From: a virus | Direction: 5' to 3' (one strand) | Virus record (IMG/VR): IMGVR_UViG_3300033153_016044 | Coordinates: 1 to 64,000 of that record | DNA length: 64,000 bases | In this document: positions 53,101 to 60,020 of the stretch, in pieces | How positions within the stretch are numbered: the stretch's first letter is position 1 | Layout of the letters: each line of letters begins with the position of its first letter | Program-made: the position numbers and the translations under genes | The notes under the pieces: generated by a model | What the model saw: the letters and a program-made list of their open reading frames with translations, nothing else | Told to the model about the DNA's origin: nothing | Databases searched by the model: none

Positions 53101-54066
53101 TTTGCTATTTAGAGAATCTTGTATTGCATTGAGGTCTGCAGCCTTTCTTACATTTAGGCCCCACTCTTTAGATATTTGTTGAATCTTATTTGTAAGACCA
53201 GCAGTAATAGGTATTTGATTTTCAACTCTAAAGGCATAGGCCTTAGACGCTCTGTTGGCGCGAGTAGCTAGGTCCTCAGCCTCCTTCGCGAGAGAGTTTA
53301 GAGCCCCCTGAGTGGCTGCCCTAGATGTCACTAGAGGAATAATCTCTCTAGCTACAGCTCTAGTCTTAGCCTCTAGCTGAGTTGATAGCTCTACCTCTCT
53401 TTGTCTGTGTATAAGAGCTGCCTTAATAGCTTTCTGTTCAATATCTGTATTAAGGCCCCCTCCGGTATCTAGGGACTCTTGGCGCTCAGGTAAAGAAAAA
53501 CTCTTTAATTTTTGGACTGCTGTTCCTGCTGCCCGAGAAACCTCTACCATATTTTTTGAGGTTGTTCCGAACGCGCTTCTTAGGTCTCCAAAACCTAGGT
53601 TTTCTGTTTGAGCATCTACTGCTGCTAATTTTCCCTGCAGTAAATCAGCCTGTTTCGACAGCCTATCAAAGCTAGCCCGTGCTCTATTTGTAACGCCAGT
53701 AAGTCCACCCTTTGATGCGTTGGCGGCTCTGAGCTGTCTTTGTTCCTCTGCTGTAATAGAAGCACCCTTAGCTTCTAGTTCAGTTATCTTGATTAAATTA
53801 TCGGCCCTCTTAGTCGCTGCGGCCGTAAGCTTGATAGAGGCGTCCTTGGCCTTCTTTGCTACTATCGCTAGCTCAGATTCAATTCCTTTTGACTTAGAGC
53901 TTTTCTGCCCAGACTTTCCACCAGGAGCAAACTTGCCACGTCCTCCTGTCTGAACATCAAGCTTTAGGGGGCGACCAAACTCTTTATCTAGAGCATCCCT
54001 AACGCCCTTAAGGGCACCCTTCGCTAAGTCGAATTCAATAATAAATGGAAGTTTTTCAGCCATCAT
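44116..54066 (-). CDS. Tail tape measure protein
   Basis: A 3,316-residue protein. It is largely coiled coil, rich in Ala, Glu, Gln and Lys, with long heptad-like stretches. Residues about 1350-1520 have the TP901-type tape measure core (EVSQRSAFSAGELAEGLTRV, FLASASNAAQTSVSRVGTTL). Residues about 1820-1880 form a Gly/Ala hydrophobic segment that could be a membrane-active helix for DNA entry. It sets tail length and would pass through the tube. Start at ATG 54066 or the adjacent ATG 54063. It follows a terminator, so may have separate transcription. Confidence 0.93.
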   Translation of the reverse strand: MMAEKLPFIIEFDLAKGALKGVRDALDKEFGRPLKLDVQTGGRGKFAPGGKSGQKSSKSKGIESELAIVAKKAKDASIKLTAAATKRADNLIKITELEAKGASITAEEQRQLRAANASKGGLTGVTNRARASFDRLSKQADLLQGKLAAVDAQTENLGFGDLRSAFGTTSKNMVEVSRAAGTAVQKLKSFSLPERQESLDTGGGLNTDIEQKAIKAALIHRQREVELSTQLEAKTRAVAREIIPLVTSRAATQGALNSLAKEAEDLATRANRASKAYAFRVENQIPITAGLTNKIQQISKEWGLNVRKAADLNAIQDSLNSKLNEIKGNQQLFVAETKEQLTKARRLSQGLEDVVLGLGAIEGSEDEFAQVKRSAVLIAKAQQKRLEEINIANQLQSDLAVLQRKQKSISSEQLNSQEILNRLQNERRNFQTKAEEADRAIFFALRDGSLVTQEMVAAISDNLEGVRKTKATIIEQARLATKQADAQEALAVVIIQTKDEALARLNATRDVRKNLEDEARNSAAGGASVLGISDDDINEQFKEQVKKGTEAVVRFRLGLVGSTESLDGFDLDASSLGNASRKFNKILEDGAVAGQLLKDDLLAQANRIRQGASATEGLSDAQFELIQQLLNSAKSLSTLSRPIEPLRQRMEELAVGFSSATENVVRGIIPDGTQKEIIDGVKLFRQTFLNTGKDLRQTIRSFREGVDGAGTAVADIDSSMAIFKATTDEAARQTTALSDSTKQLADSRRGESSAALQKTASTELQSAQADLAETLKRTLFGMKGAGAAAAQFVNGAPFKTLEEGLATVRRNILAATDPGQIAFLDQAGVDVSDILEQAILRAGTTFETEFTKESKNVARTLDAEALRGAKRLASKIAESGGEAGQLLDPDFLQNALSKITSDFPRLSEEIVDDVTKPLRRQIKKAAGDRAQSDSAIAAIRAKEETAAQELVNRINNAFNASELAGEIGGGAIANAGRAIADVFKRAAGGLQNAFSSEEKEILANNEERKSVNSALIAASKEAVVALSAQVAGLRQEEGAQSESVRFAETRNREARGVQQSLVRAIGLLRNQIRDSIQSFDFDNALALEQELEGLLAKRASVEESVLSSEAAIAVAFSKQVQAANEARAKQEQIVRAEDDIFTAENRLAKATQESAALQEKRNRRTATGSDNRVGGGGPLQSFDLKSLQNFGQKLDVKTQEKFVSILKQEDANLATVNTQLKAHQGNIGKANSRVDRLTASMTSGQKAAFQFGFAAANAADRLLAWASPAAFIFQAIGSLREAVQVIIRLDEQVTRIAFFNPETLDRAAAGVNRLGTAFGSIEGESSALVGSFDRLNNVTEQYVALTLAAAQTQKLLIERAKETGLEVSKLADIVLVAGRVNREAFSETGELNPFAQAVEGLLRLEGPLGNAEKLTADLNSVLNQFQLEGSEAVIVAAQLAEVSQRSAFSAGELAEGLTRVGGAFSSVQGATVAESLEFLASASNAAQTSVSRVGTTLRQLSIGVAKSADEIKEFAGIDIIEEGQLAGPEALVKVLEVINSFKGEQSAIDFISQFTDERNASVILGLARNVDEVKDSIAKLNNTETKAIRIERTLRRFLAETEAQSRTVTAEFGKLKASLEGLVNDSGVIGFLKATTRGLTDVIGGVDTFVNIVGGVAPIFAAAFAALAPTLRAVSQGFVAGLLPSQKLAEVTDKIINNIQVEGNLLEGANAARAQGLLTEQQILSFRTSIVGVTSAISVKERELVVNAAELAAISKFGSVNQRDINKLKAREVALAVELKLLEEQRLGIQSNLKSSVRGGQGVLGGKSTRRIQTGVGAALIGAGLFAAPIIGKAIGGNVGKEVETSLQGALTGGLLGFAVGGPIGAFVGALVGAAAAYNSQVSAGNELRLEEVKIKAKVRKAIERDRELQAKADEEKAKGQEKITARQELSLQLQKDIADLDIRIKRNTEAQLSSEGLIEQKKIAQSKLNIILSQQKRAEDAQLEEQIKFEERISKIKQEQNTLSKVSELLKKAELATLDKTLAITPVIEAQINATVDERQLAIEKQSIKRQIGEVTLAIVSAGTQNQNAQTVKKLTKDRLALQNKLANIELDVINFRFDKAQAALDAREQVAETEVDRFKSISSSANQQIKNLVDSQAKIVELIGREADIFKDIFQLQEQGIKSAEKSTAGGAVRDITDLNIKQQRDIIRRRNQILVDGAKKAGDLLQRQFGQIGIVPSLEELGAAADSIKANIAAVGGPFAQFKDGLDRSTKFQLDQITASKQLLDVQKNLAQSEISLRKNLLSTENDFVRQRISLIGEELSVMQKRIDLEVKIGEELIKTPKEFLENSLKLFESEDVLQLAKVNSGNIEKGLLKIITTVNKQLGGEALKSIFEGFEVAESRGKSLVEGITPGQLTSLFARLAANPNAKLLEEQITQEQALLNEVSELIKVQQDNKLELIKLLDEEKVISSLMNDQSETFLKQLDGIISIVAATKGTADTAITNATNTKRNLEKVASQVSLLKDSFDTKIPQATEGDKQIVSSLVNVSSLLKDIRDAREVKVGGQPTVIKRALEELFALRKGNVGESDKKAFAIGLEARTTSRSSQQKRDAAILQDLSKTLGRLEGQQNTISKLATDFDVGTLLKGIPSAIAAVASGGQIGLDGTGDSLAQVAKLFIAATELKEGRINPNLLTDDEAKVFFEAQDAFAALNKRLLETAKTTEQFESDFKKSFIADRIKVLEKSLATGGVDVIKAMGGFTTSLATGAAAVANATEAARISTELGAAEIKRIATEKFNIDASGDIRLSSETDSAVRVAAETQATAANKAFAAACEQAAAAEKTITSLGAVKDNNERLKDAGEALRAAAAETLSKADAQRAAATASTTAATAAPKVELSRAAQAAISTQKAKRVDEGGLVEQLSKRLGFDFAEAIKTRIADPDADISKFGSQFEVLANDLGLNSKALEAIAQRSGLVNSEEDFNKVLVSALAGELLDKTNGGEGSADLKTALSEILSPGTLAAEINAAREAASNDEKGKLEQALSNVMNDPLARQIAAMERIVSVNEGQFEKEGVFGNLTAEALVVAKENLEQLKAQYSLQQGEKERLDAIKEGLITDDRDPNVLISAGIDHLLVQQEKTSAAIAAAGQQTADANKPVVDAAKKTANFMQQFNAKMDSLFNATSAHKQEQAAQHTQNTIQRKKLAEAQQAKLIIDEASREDFINSFKEKFDEACQLWVTQFSAALSEGQLDVNVAPMELELNAKIESIIKGEEFAEQLVQALIGTGLEDQVEVIAETVSKLVQTEIDRGGSASLVHFLDSPRTGKPNKARVRGSNLT

Positions 54067-54074
54067 ATACCTCT

Positions 54075-54124
54075 AAAAAAATAAGCCATACATACAGATG
54101 TTGGTCCAACTGTAAGCATGGCTT
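54075..54124 (-). terminator. Rho-independent terminator before the tape measure gene
   Basis: On the minus strand, 15-bp arms 54110-54124 and 54083-54097 pair with one G-U and one U-U mismatch. They are followed by a run of seven U (54081-54075). It lies between the 232-residue chaperone-like gene and the tape measure gene. Partial termination would lower tape-measure mRNA relative to tube protein. Confidence 0.85.
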
Positions 54125-54143
54125 TGTTTAGTCCTTAAAGCTT

Positions 54144-54842
54144 TTACTTTGCGGTAGCTTTCGCTTTCTTCTTTCTTGTCTTACGTTTCTTTGTAGCCTT
54201 CTCTGGGACTACCTTAGTCTCTGCTATGAAACCATTTAGCCACTCGTCTTCTGGCAGCGCAGTTTCCGACAGGTCTTTAGGCAACGTAATACCTAGCGCC
54301 TTCTCATAGTTAATAATTAGAGCCTGTTTATAGCAGTCAGTGGTGATTTGCTCATCGAGCCTAGCGAGAAAATCCTTGAGACTATCAAAGACCTTTCTAC
54401 CTGTCTTATTATACACCACGCACTCACTGGCAAAGAACTGTGTTCTCATTTCGGATGCCATCGATTCTGCGGTATTATCTAGGACATTACTTCTAACGCT
54501 ATTAGAGTGATGCAGGCTACGCCTAGTCTGCTTAATCTCATCATAGAGAGAAATACTAGAGAGGTCTTTTTTCTTACATTCTTTTAATTGATTCTCAAGG
54601 TCAAACAACTTAACCTGCAAATCAACTACCTCCTTCTCTTGCTCATCTCCCCAAATTTCTCTATCTCTTAGAATTTTAAGGGCCTCGGCATTAGTCATAA
54701 CTCCTGCACGCATAGCCTTAGAGAAATACTCTCTATAAATAAAATCGCCTCTTGTTAGAACAACCTGGTTAAGATTACCGAACGTAACCTCTACCTCATT
54801 GTCATCCTTGTCCTTGCTTGTGAAAACCCTTTCCTCAGCCAT
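54144..54842 (-). CDS. Putative tail assembly chaperone-like protein
   Basis: A 232-residue protein directly before the tape measure gene, the place of tail assembly chaperones in siphophages. It has TRGDFIYREYFSKAMRAGVMT and NAEALKILRDREIWGDEQE, which resemble a conserved phage family, then charged helices, and ends in a strongly basic Lys-rich tail (KKRKTRKKKAKATAK). No frameshift site joining it to the previous gene is evident; the two genes have separate stop and start codons 1 nt apart. The role is inferred. Confidence 0.6.
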   Translation of the reverse strand: MAEERVFTSKDKDDNEVEVTFGNLNQVVLTRGDFIYREYFSKAMRAGVMTNAEALKILRDREIWGDEQEKEVVDLQVKLFDLENQLKECKKKDLSSISLYDEIKQTRRSLHHSNSVRSNVLDNTAESMASEMRTQFFASECVVYNKTGRKVFDSLKDFLARLDEQITTDCYKQALIINYEKALGITLPKDLSETALPEDEWLNGFIAETKVVPEKATKKRKTRKKKAKATAK

Positions 54843-54843
54843 C

Positions 54844-55152
54844 TTACTCTCCTAATTCTTCCGGCCTATTATCCGGATGCTCGAATCTAATTTGATACGG
54901 AATAAACTCGATATTGTATCTTTCTAATTCTATTTCCATATTTCTAATCTGGTTATTTCCTACACTTAATATTTTGCTGCGTATTCTTTTGAATCTCTCC
55001 TGCTCATCATCACTGAACTCATCCTCTATAGCAATTAATGATTCAACAAACGTCCGTTTAATCTTGTGTCTCATCGCAGCCTTCAACTTCTGTCTCGAAC
55101 CTTTAGAGTAATTATCTTCCTTCTTTTCAGTATGTTTTTCTAAATGACTCAT
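54844..55152 (-). CDS. Uncharacterised 102-residue helical tail-region protein
   Basis: Not recognised. ATG 55152 is chosen because AGGAGAG lies about 7 nt upstream. A longer reading to 55197 runs back into the preceding gene. The product is basic and helical at the N-terminus (SKGSRQKLKAAMRHKIKRT), then acidic helix (AIEDEFSDDEQERFKRI). It sits between the tail-tube and chaperone genes, so a tail-assembly function is plausible. Confidence 0.6.
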   Translation of the reverse strand: MSHLEKHTEKKEDNYSKGSRQKLKAAMRHKIKRTFVESLIAIEDEFSDDEQERFKRIRSKILSVGNNQIRNMEIELERYNIEFIPYQIRFEHPDNRPEELGE

Positions 55153-55153
55153 G

Positions 55154-56368
55154 TTATTCTCTCCTACCCTGCAGGGTTCCTCCCGGCTTCTTATCAACTA
55201 CGCGCTTACCAGTAAAGCCATCTGGTCTGCGAGCCTTTTTAAATACCACATCCTGCGAACCTATTACTCTTCTGGAATTACCATCCGACCTTAGGTCCTG
55301 CTCAGATATTACTCCGTACTTCTTAATCTTTCCTCTTTGATGAGCCAAGAACTTTTTCTGCAGTGGACCATTCAGGTCATTAACCTCAGCGGTAGTGGGC
55401 ACATATGTATCTTTTGCTATGCCCATCTTGGCTGACCTATTCATATCCGCCTGAGCCTGAGGGTTAGTAATAATGCCAACTTCAGAATGTCTCCAGATTC
55501 TCTTGCTTCCAGTCTTACCTATATTGCTCTTGCCAGACTCTGTGTCTTTCATCTTTCTCTTTTTCGCCTGGTCCTCGAACCATTTATCTAAGGCTTCGTC
55601 ATCATCTATTACATCTTGGCTTGGCCTATCCATTGATTCATATGCAACATCATAGACCTGACTCCAATAAACTAACGCGTCCTGGTCGTTGGTTAACTCC
55701 TTTAGTGGCTTTCCGAATAGGTCCCCAGATGCCTTGTATGCTGCCCATCTGAATCTCCAATTGGAAGACCTCGCCATTTCTCTTATCTGACCAACGGTAG
55801 TTTGTTTCTTATTAAAGACGGCAATGGTGGCATTCCTAATTAGCTTGTCATCTATTTCATTTAGGAAGTCTTCCCACTCAGGCCAGTATCTTTTGTCAGG
55901 GCTCCTATATAGAGAGGAGAAGATTGATGCATTAACTCTCTGCGTTCCGGCGTATGTCTCAAGAGAGTTAGTGAAGTGATTTGACTTTATATGTTCTTTC
56001 TTATTCAGCTCTTTTGTTAGTGTGTTCTTTAGCTTAAGGCTTAGCTTCTTCTCTCTCTTGCTAATATCTTCACCTAAAGTTTCATTAATTCTAGAGAGGC
56101 TAATCTTTAAGTTCTGAATTTCCTTATTATCCTTCTTTGTCCAGACGCCACATGTTTCCAAAAAAACAGCAAGCTCGCTAGAAGGCATGAGATTATTCTC
56201 TCTACCCTCAGCTAAAGCTTGCTCGTATATAAATTCAATCCAGATTTTGTCTTGTAATTCCAGGTCTTTTGAGATAAGAATTTTTTTCCTATTCTTACTG
56301 TCCTCGATACTAACATACCGTCTACCCCACAGTATATTATTTAATAGCTTCGAAGTCTCCGCTTTCAT
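55154..56368 (-). CDS. Uncharacterised 404-residue tail-region protein
   Basis: Not recognised. ATG 56368 follows AGGAGG at 5 nt. The GTG two codons earlier is too close to that site. The N-terminal half is helical with alternating charge (LEDISKREKKLSLKLKNTL-like pattern), the middle has Trp/Tyr-rich YWPEWEDFLNEIDDKL and SNWRFRWAAYKAS, and the C-terminal 130 residues are basic and Gly/Ser/Asn-rich, probably disordered. It lies immediately after the tube-gene terminator. It may be a tail assembly factor or a minor structural protein. Confidence 0.55.
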   Translation of the reverse strand: MKAETSKLLNNILWGRRYVSIEDSKNRKKILISKDLELQDKIWIEFIYEQALAEGRENNLMPSSELAVFLETCGVWTKKDNKEIQNLKISLSRINETLGEDISKREKKLSLKLKNTLTKELNKKEHIKSNHFTNSLETYAGTQRVNASIFSSLYRSPDKRYWPEWEDFLNEIDDKLIRNATIAVFNKKQTTVGQIREMARSSNWRFRWAAYKASGDLFGKPLKELTNDQDALVYWSQVYDVAYESMDRPSQDVIDDDEALDKWFEDQAKKRKMKDTESGKSNIGKTGSKRIWRHSEVGIITNPQAQADMNRSAKMGIAKDTYVPTTAEVNDLNGPLQKKFLAHQRGKIKKYGVISEQDLRSDGNSRRVIGSQDVVFKKARRPDGFTGKRVVDKKPGGTLQGRRE

Positions 56369-56380
56369 CACCGCCTCCTA

Positions 56381-56417
56381 AAAGGCAAAAGGGGGACGAG
56401 CTTACACCTCGCCCCCC
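56381..56417 (-). terminator. Rho-independent terminator after the tail-tube gene
   Basis: Minus-strand arms GGGGGGCGAG (56417-56408) and CTCGTCCCCC (56400-56391) pair over 10 bp with one G-U, around a 7-base loop. They are followed by UUUUGCCUUUU. It lies just after the tail-tube stop, a position where phages often uncouple abundant tube protein from downstream genes. Confidence 0.88.
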
Positions 56418-56435
56418 CCTGTTCCATATTCTTTA

Positions 56436-57569
56436 TTAGCTGAATGTGCTATGAGTAATAGTCAAATCGTTGAAGTTACTATAGTTGTAAGTAACTGTCA
56501 TGTTACCTCCACCAGCTTCACCACCAGCCATGTCAACAGACTGCAGGCGGTTCTTGGTGCCAAGGTTAATGTTCAGCCCCTCACACAAGCAAACAATGAT
56601 TTCTTCATTGACCGTGTTGTTGGTTCTATTACAATCCAAATCCTCAAAAGCGACAGCATCAATGAAGTCACCCTGAGACGTCACAACTTCAACAGAAGTG
56701 GTTACCTCAAGAGGGAATGTAACGAACTTAGTGAATGGTCTCTTCTTGCCAAGCTCGAAGATATCCTCACGACCAAGGTCGCTAGAGATTGTAATGGTCT
56801 GAATGTGCTCAACAATACCAGCCAGTGTTCCAGACGAACTAACGCCAGGAATCTGAGTAGGTAGTCTAGAACAATCTAGGTCAAAGCTCTCACGTCTCTG
56901 AACACCGGAACCAATAACCTGAGCATCCTCTAGGTTCTGGAACTGAAGTCCACCGGGGAAGCCCACGGGAGTAGCAGCATCAGATGCGCCCTCAGCAGGC
57001 AGTGCATCAGCAGCGCCAGTAACACCTTCGTAATCAGCCCAAATCTTATCGTTACCTACCAGAGTAATAGACTCTGTGAAGTTACCATCGACTGGGAAGG
57101 TATAGTTGACGGAACTAATGAACATTCCGGAACCAAGAACCATCGAGATTGGGTTTCCAGAAGCTCTAGTCTGCGTATCAGAATAGATGCTAATTGCGAC
57201 GTCAGTCTGGTAATCAGCAGTTCTATCTGTTAGTAGAGTAGTTCCTCGCTCAGTAGCCATGAACCAAAGAGGTTTCGTTCCATCAAGAACCTTCTCAACG
57301 GTAACCTCAATCTCAGGCTCTGCTTCAATGAACTCATAAATCTCCAACTGACCAAGCTCAAACACTTGCTCAAAGTTGAATGTAGTAGTCATACCAACAG
57401 ACTGTGCTCCACGAGCAACTTCCCAAAGGGGCTGGTTTCTGACTCCCGTAATTTCTACGTCTACGCCAGGCTGGATAACCACAACTTCGTTAGTTGGGTC
57501 GGCTCCACCACCTGCGTTATTTTTAAAGGCCACACTGTGTATGGCATAGAAAACTCTTTGATTTGGAAT
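56436..57569 (-). CDS. Major tail-tube protein, apparent ATT start
   Basis: About 377 residues from ATT 57569, or 365 from GTG 57533. The protein is beta-rich. SVGMTTTFNFEQVFELGQLE, VTVEKVLDGTKPLWFMAT, SDLGREDIFELGKKRPF and FVTFPLEVTTSVEVVTSQGD are typical of tail-tube proteins in large siphophages. GTG 57533 has no ribosome site, whereas GGAG lies 8 nt before ATT 57569. The extra residues PNQRVFYAIHSVAF resemble the N-terminus of such proteins. TAA closes the frame just before the ATT, so no canonical ATG or TTG start exists upstream. A strong terminator follows. Confidence 0.8.
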   Translation of the reverse strand: MPNQRVFYAIHSVAFKNNAGGGADPTNEVVVIQPGVDVEITGVRNQPLWEVARGAQSVGMTTTFNFEQVFELGQLEIYEFIEAEPEIEVTVEKVLDGTKPLWFMATERGTTLLTDRTADYQTDVAISIYSDTQTRASGNPISMVLGSGMFISSVNYTFPVDGNFTESITLVGNDKIWADYEGVTGAADALPAEGASDAATPVGFPGGLQFQNLEDAQVIGSGVQRRESFDLDCSRLPTQIPGVSSSGTLAGIVEHIQTITISSDLGREDIFELGKKRPFTKFVTFPLEVTTSVEVVTSQGDFIDAVAFEDLDCNRTNNTVNEEIIVCLCEGLNINLGTKNRLQSVDMAGGEAGGGNMTVTYNYSNFNDLTITHSTFS

Positions 57570-57581
57570 TTAATCTTCTCC
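57567..57581 (-). promoter_or_regulatory. Ribosome site GGAG with ATT start codon
   Basis: GGAG at 57581-57578 is followed by 8 bases and ATT at 57569-57567. This is optimal spacing. The in-frame TAA just before ATT excludes a longer frame. A second ATG (57583) overlapping GGAG opens a different frame and is not supported by its own ribosome site. Confidence 0.55.
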
Positions 57582-57597
57582 ATTGGTAGCTAAGGAA

Positions 57598-58275
57598 TTA
57601 TTCCTTCCTAGGTCTACTCTCTACGGAATCGCGAATTAATATCCACTCACTGAGTAACTTTGCGCCTTTACTTAAGTTACACGATTCACATGCTATCGTA
57701 ACATTATTAATACAATTTTGGCCGGCTCTTGATAAAGGAATAATGTGGTCTATAGTTAATTTAACTTCAACTTTTCCACAATACTCACAATACGGATGCC
57801 GGGCTAACAACTCTTCTATCTGTTTAAAGCTCAGGGTATTATTGCCATTTATTCTTGCCCACTCTCTTGTTCTGTGTGAGCTGGCTTTACTTTGGTTCCT
57901 AGCACGCTCAAGATTATTATGATACCAAGACTTCCAGTAATCTCTAATCCTTTGCCTATTAAGCTTTACGTATTCCTTATGTCTCTCTGAGATATATTCT
58001 TTATTATTAATACGCCAGGCCTTATCCTGCTGAGCTTTCTTTACCTTAGCTTCAGGCCTCTGTCTTAGTTCAGAACGACGTTTAAGAATCTCATCATTAT
58101 TTTCTTGGTAATGGTTCCTAACTCTAGCAATTACCTTTTCTTGATTGGCTAAGTAATATTCCTTATTGCAGGCTTTACACTTAGGCTGACGTCCATCGGT
58201 TTTATTGCGAGCATTCTTAGCAAACTTATCTAACTGCTTTGCTTTGAAGCATCTCGTGCATTTCTTAACGCGCAT
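57598..58275 (-). CDS. Free-standing HNH endonuclease
   Basis: A 225-residue HNH homing-type endonuclease. The N-terminus is a zinc module (KKCTRCFKAKQLDKFAKN, then KCKACNKEYY). A long basic DNA-binding helix region follows. The nuclease domain at about 160-210 has HPYCEYCG, LTIDHIIPLSRAG and NVTIACESCNLSKG (His-Asn plus zinc cysteines). It is inserted between a neck-type gene and the tail-tube gene, with 40 and 28 bases of flanking DNA. No intron or split gene is seen. Probably a mobile selfish element. Confidence 0.85.
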   Translation of the reverse strand: MRVKKCTRCFKAKQLDKFAKNARNKTDGRQPKCKACNKEYYLANQEKVIARVRNHYQENNDEILKRRSELRQRPEAKVKKAQQDKAWRINNKEYISERHKEYVKLNRQRIRDYWKSWYHNNLERARNQSKASSHRTREWARINGNNTLSFKQIEELLARHPYCEYCGKVEVKLTIDHIIPLSRAGQNCINNVTIACESCNLSKGAKLLSEWILIRDSVESRPRKE

Positions 58276-58315
58276 AGAATATTCGACCGTCCTTTCCTAC
58301 TATATAATACACCGC

Positions 58316-59242
58316 CTAGAAGTTCGGATACACCCTTATAAGAAAATTAATCTGTGTTCTTTCAATATTATAAAAAGGAGTGACTCTCCTGGAATCAATC
58401 TCGTCAATATAGATGCGTCTCCAGAAATGAGGACTACCCAAGTTGGCAAGCGTATCATAACTACTGAATGCTAGATTCTTATCGTTACGATAATCAAGGG
58501 GATAAGGAGCTGTATTAAAGTCTATGCCTAAGGCGACAACATGTTCTTGTGAACCAACCAAATCTTCTATCTGGTCCCTAGTATAGTCATCCCTAGCCCA
58601 TACGATAAGGGAGCCTTGTAGGTCTAGCCTGTTCGATGCGTTACCTAGCTCATAAGAGTCATAGCTCATTTGGGTTACGTCAATCATTACCATAGGAAGA
58701 GTTCTGCTGTTCTCTTCTGGGAACGTTATAACTCCTGTCTGGTATGGGTTGTCTTTATATGCAGTTTCAAAATAGAATTCTTTTTGTTCATTCTCAAACG
58801 TCGCAGCTAGGGCAACCGTTATTTCTTTATAGGAGAACTCTCCCTGAACAGTCGACGTCAGGGTAATGGGGGTGTCAAATATGACACGTCCGTTACGGTA
58901 GTCTAGAGCGTGTGAGAAGGCCGGATTAAAGCCCGGGGCTGCTGAGTCCTTTGGGTAGAATACACCGTCCACAGTGACCCCTGAGGCGACGAGAGGGGGT
59001 GTTGTTGTTGACTCTGTAGGTATGATTCCGCTCTCGTGAACCCACTCTTTAAATGCCGATTGCCAGACCCTCCCATCTGCATAGGAAAAGTCCGATACAT
59101 TAATCATCTCACTTATATCTCTGCTGTAAACATCAGTCTCGCCAGTAGATACGTCTGTGAAAAATCCATCCTTAAGGAATAGGTTATTCAGCCATAGGTC
59201 AAGGTTTGATTTGACCAAAGCTTTGCGTCTTAATCTCGGCAT
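58316..59242 (-). CDS. Probable head-tail connector or tail-completion protein
   Basis: Not firmly recognised. 308 residues. N-terminal helical part (ALVKSNLDLWLNNLFLKDG) then beta-rich sections, including NGRVIFDTPITLTSTVQGEF and GSLIVWARDDYTRDQIEDLV. The order (between minor neck genes and the tail-tube gene) fits a tail terminator or connector. Stop and start overlap with the 258-residue gene is minimal (1 nt gap). The identity should be treated as positional inference. Confidence 0.5.
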   Translation of the reverse strand: MPRLRRKALVKSNLDLWLNNLFLKDGFFTDVSTGETDVYSRDISEMINVSDFSYADGRVWQSAFKEWVHESGIIPTESTTTPPLVASGVTVDGVFYPKDSAAPGFNPAFSHALDYRNGRVIFDTPITLTSTVQGEFSYKEITVALAATFENEQKEFYFETAYKDNPYQTGVITFPEENSRTLPMVMIDVTQMSYDSYELGNASNRLDLQGSLIVWARDDYTRDQIEDLVGSQEHVVALGIDFNTAPYPLDYRNDKNLAFSSYDTLANLGSPHFWRRIYIDEIDSRRVTPFYNIERTQINFLIRVYPNF

Positions 59243-59243
59243 A

Positions 59244-60020
59244 TTAACCCTCCACGATACTGTTTCTGATACTCTTTGCTATTTTGTTTTTAAATGCTGC
59301 GGACCTTAAGGACTTACCTATCTCAGCTAGTAGCTTACCAAAGGTGTTAGCTCGCCCCCTGCCGCGAAATGTAAATTGCTGTGCAGGAATCTTCAGCTTA
59401 CCTACGGGGACCATGTGTCCAAGTCCGGTTCTAGAGAAGTTAGGATTAAAGTCAGGTCCTCCAGTTACGAAGGCAAACTCTGTTTCACCATCTGGGTATT
59501 CTCTTGTCTGCTCAGTGGGGACGCCATCTATGAGATTTTGCATCCATGAGATTTGAAAATCTGAATCCCCTCTCTTTCGAGATATATATGTTGACCTAAA
59601 GTTATTAAAGAAACTATCTAAATTAATCGTATATGTAATTCTTCCGAAGTTACCAGCTCTAGCCTTTCTAAAAGAAGACGATAGTGCTGCGATTCCTTTT
59701 CCTTTAATAGGCCTAAGCAATGTCCAGGCAGCATCTTCACCAGCATACTTTTGCGTTGATGGTCTGCCGGCCTGACTTCCTGTAGATGACTGACCAATTC
59801 CAAGAAAGCCAACCAGGTCATCCCCACCTTCGGGACCTCTGTCTGGTCTGAATAAATCTTGGTTATTATTAACAGTCTTTTCTATTTGACTTAGTGCTAA
59901 GTTCTCCACTGAAGCCTTTAGCTTCCTAGAAGAAAGACCTGCGAGTATAGCATCCCTTAAGATTTTTTCTGCTCTGTCCAAGTTTATTGAAGCACTAACT
60001 GATTCAGGTATCTTAGCCAT
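59244..60020 (-). CDS. Probable neck or minor tail protein
   Basis: A 258-residue protein, helical at the N-terminus (RAEKILRDAILAGLSSRKLKASV), then a Gly/Pro-rich linker and beta-rich domain with SFFNNFRSTYISRKRGD. The C-terminus is a basic helix (GKSLRSAAFKNKIAKSI). It resembles HK97 gp10-type head-tail proteins in layout but I cannot confirm homology. It abuts the zinc-containing gene upstream by 1 nt overlap. Confidence 0.5.
   Translation of the reverse strand: MAKIPESVSASINLDRAEKILRDAILAGLSSRKLKASVENLALSQIEKTVNNNQDLFRPDRGPEGGDDLVGFLGIGQSSTGSQAGRPSTQKYAGEDAAWTLLRPIKGKGIAALSSSFRKARAGNFGRITYTINLDSFFNNFRSTYISRKRGDSDFQISWMQNLIDGVPTEQTREYPDGETEFAFVTGGPDFNPNFSRTGLGHMVPVGKLKIPAQQFTFRGRGRANTFGKLLAEIGKSLRSAAFKNKIAKSIRNSIVEG

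Noticed and set aside
54144-55152. A programmed frameshift joining the two chaperone-like genes.
   Set aside because: The first gene ends TAA and the next ATG follows after one base with its own reading. No slippery heptamer near the stop was recognised by eye.
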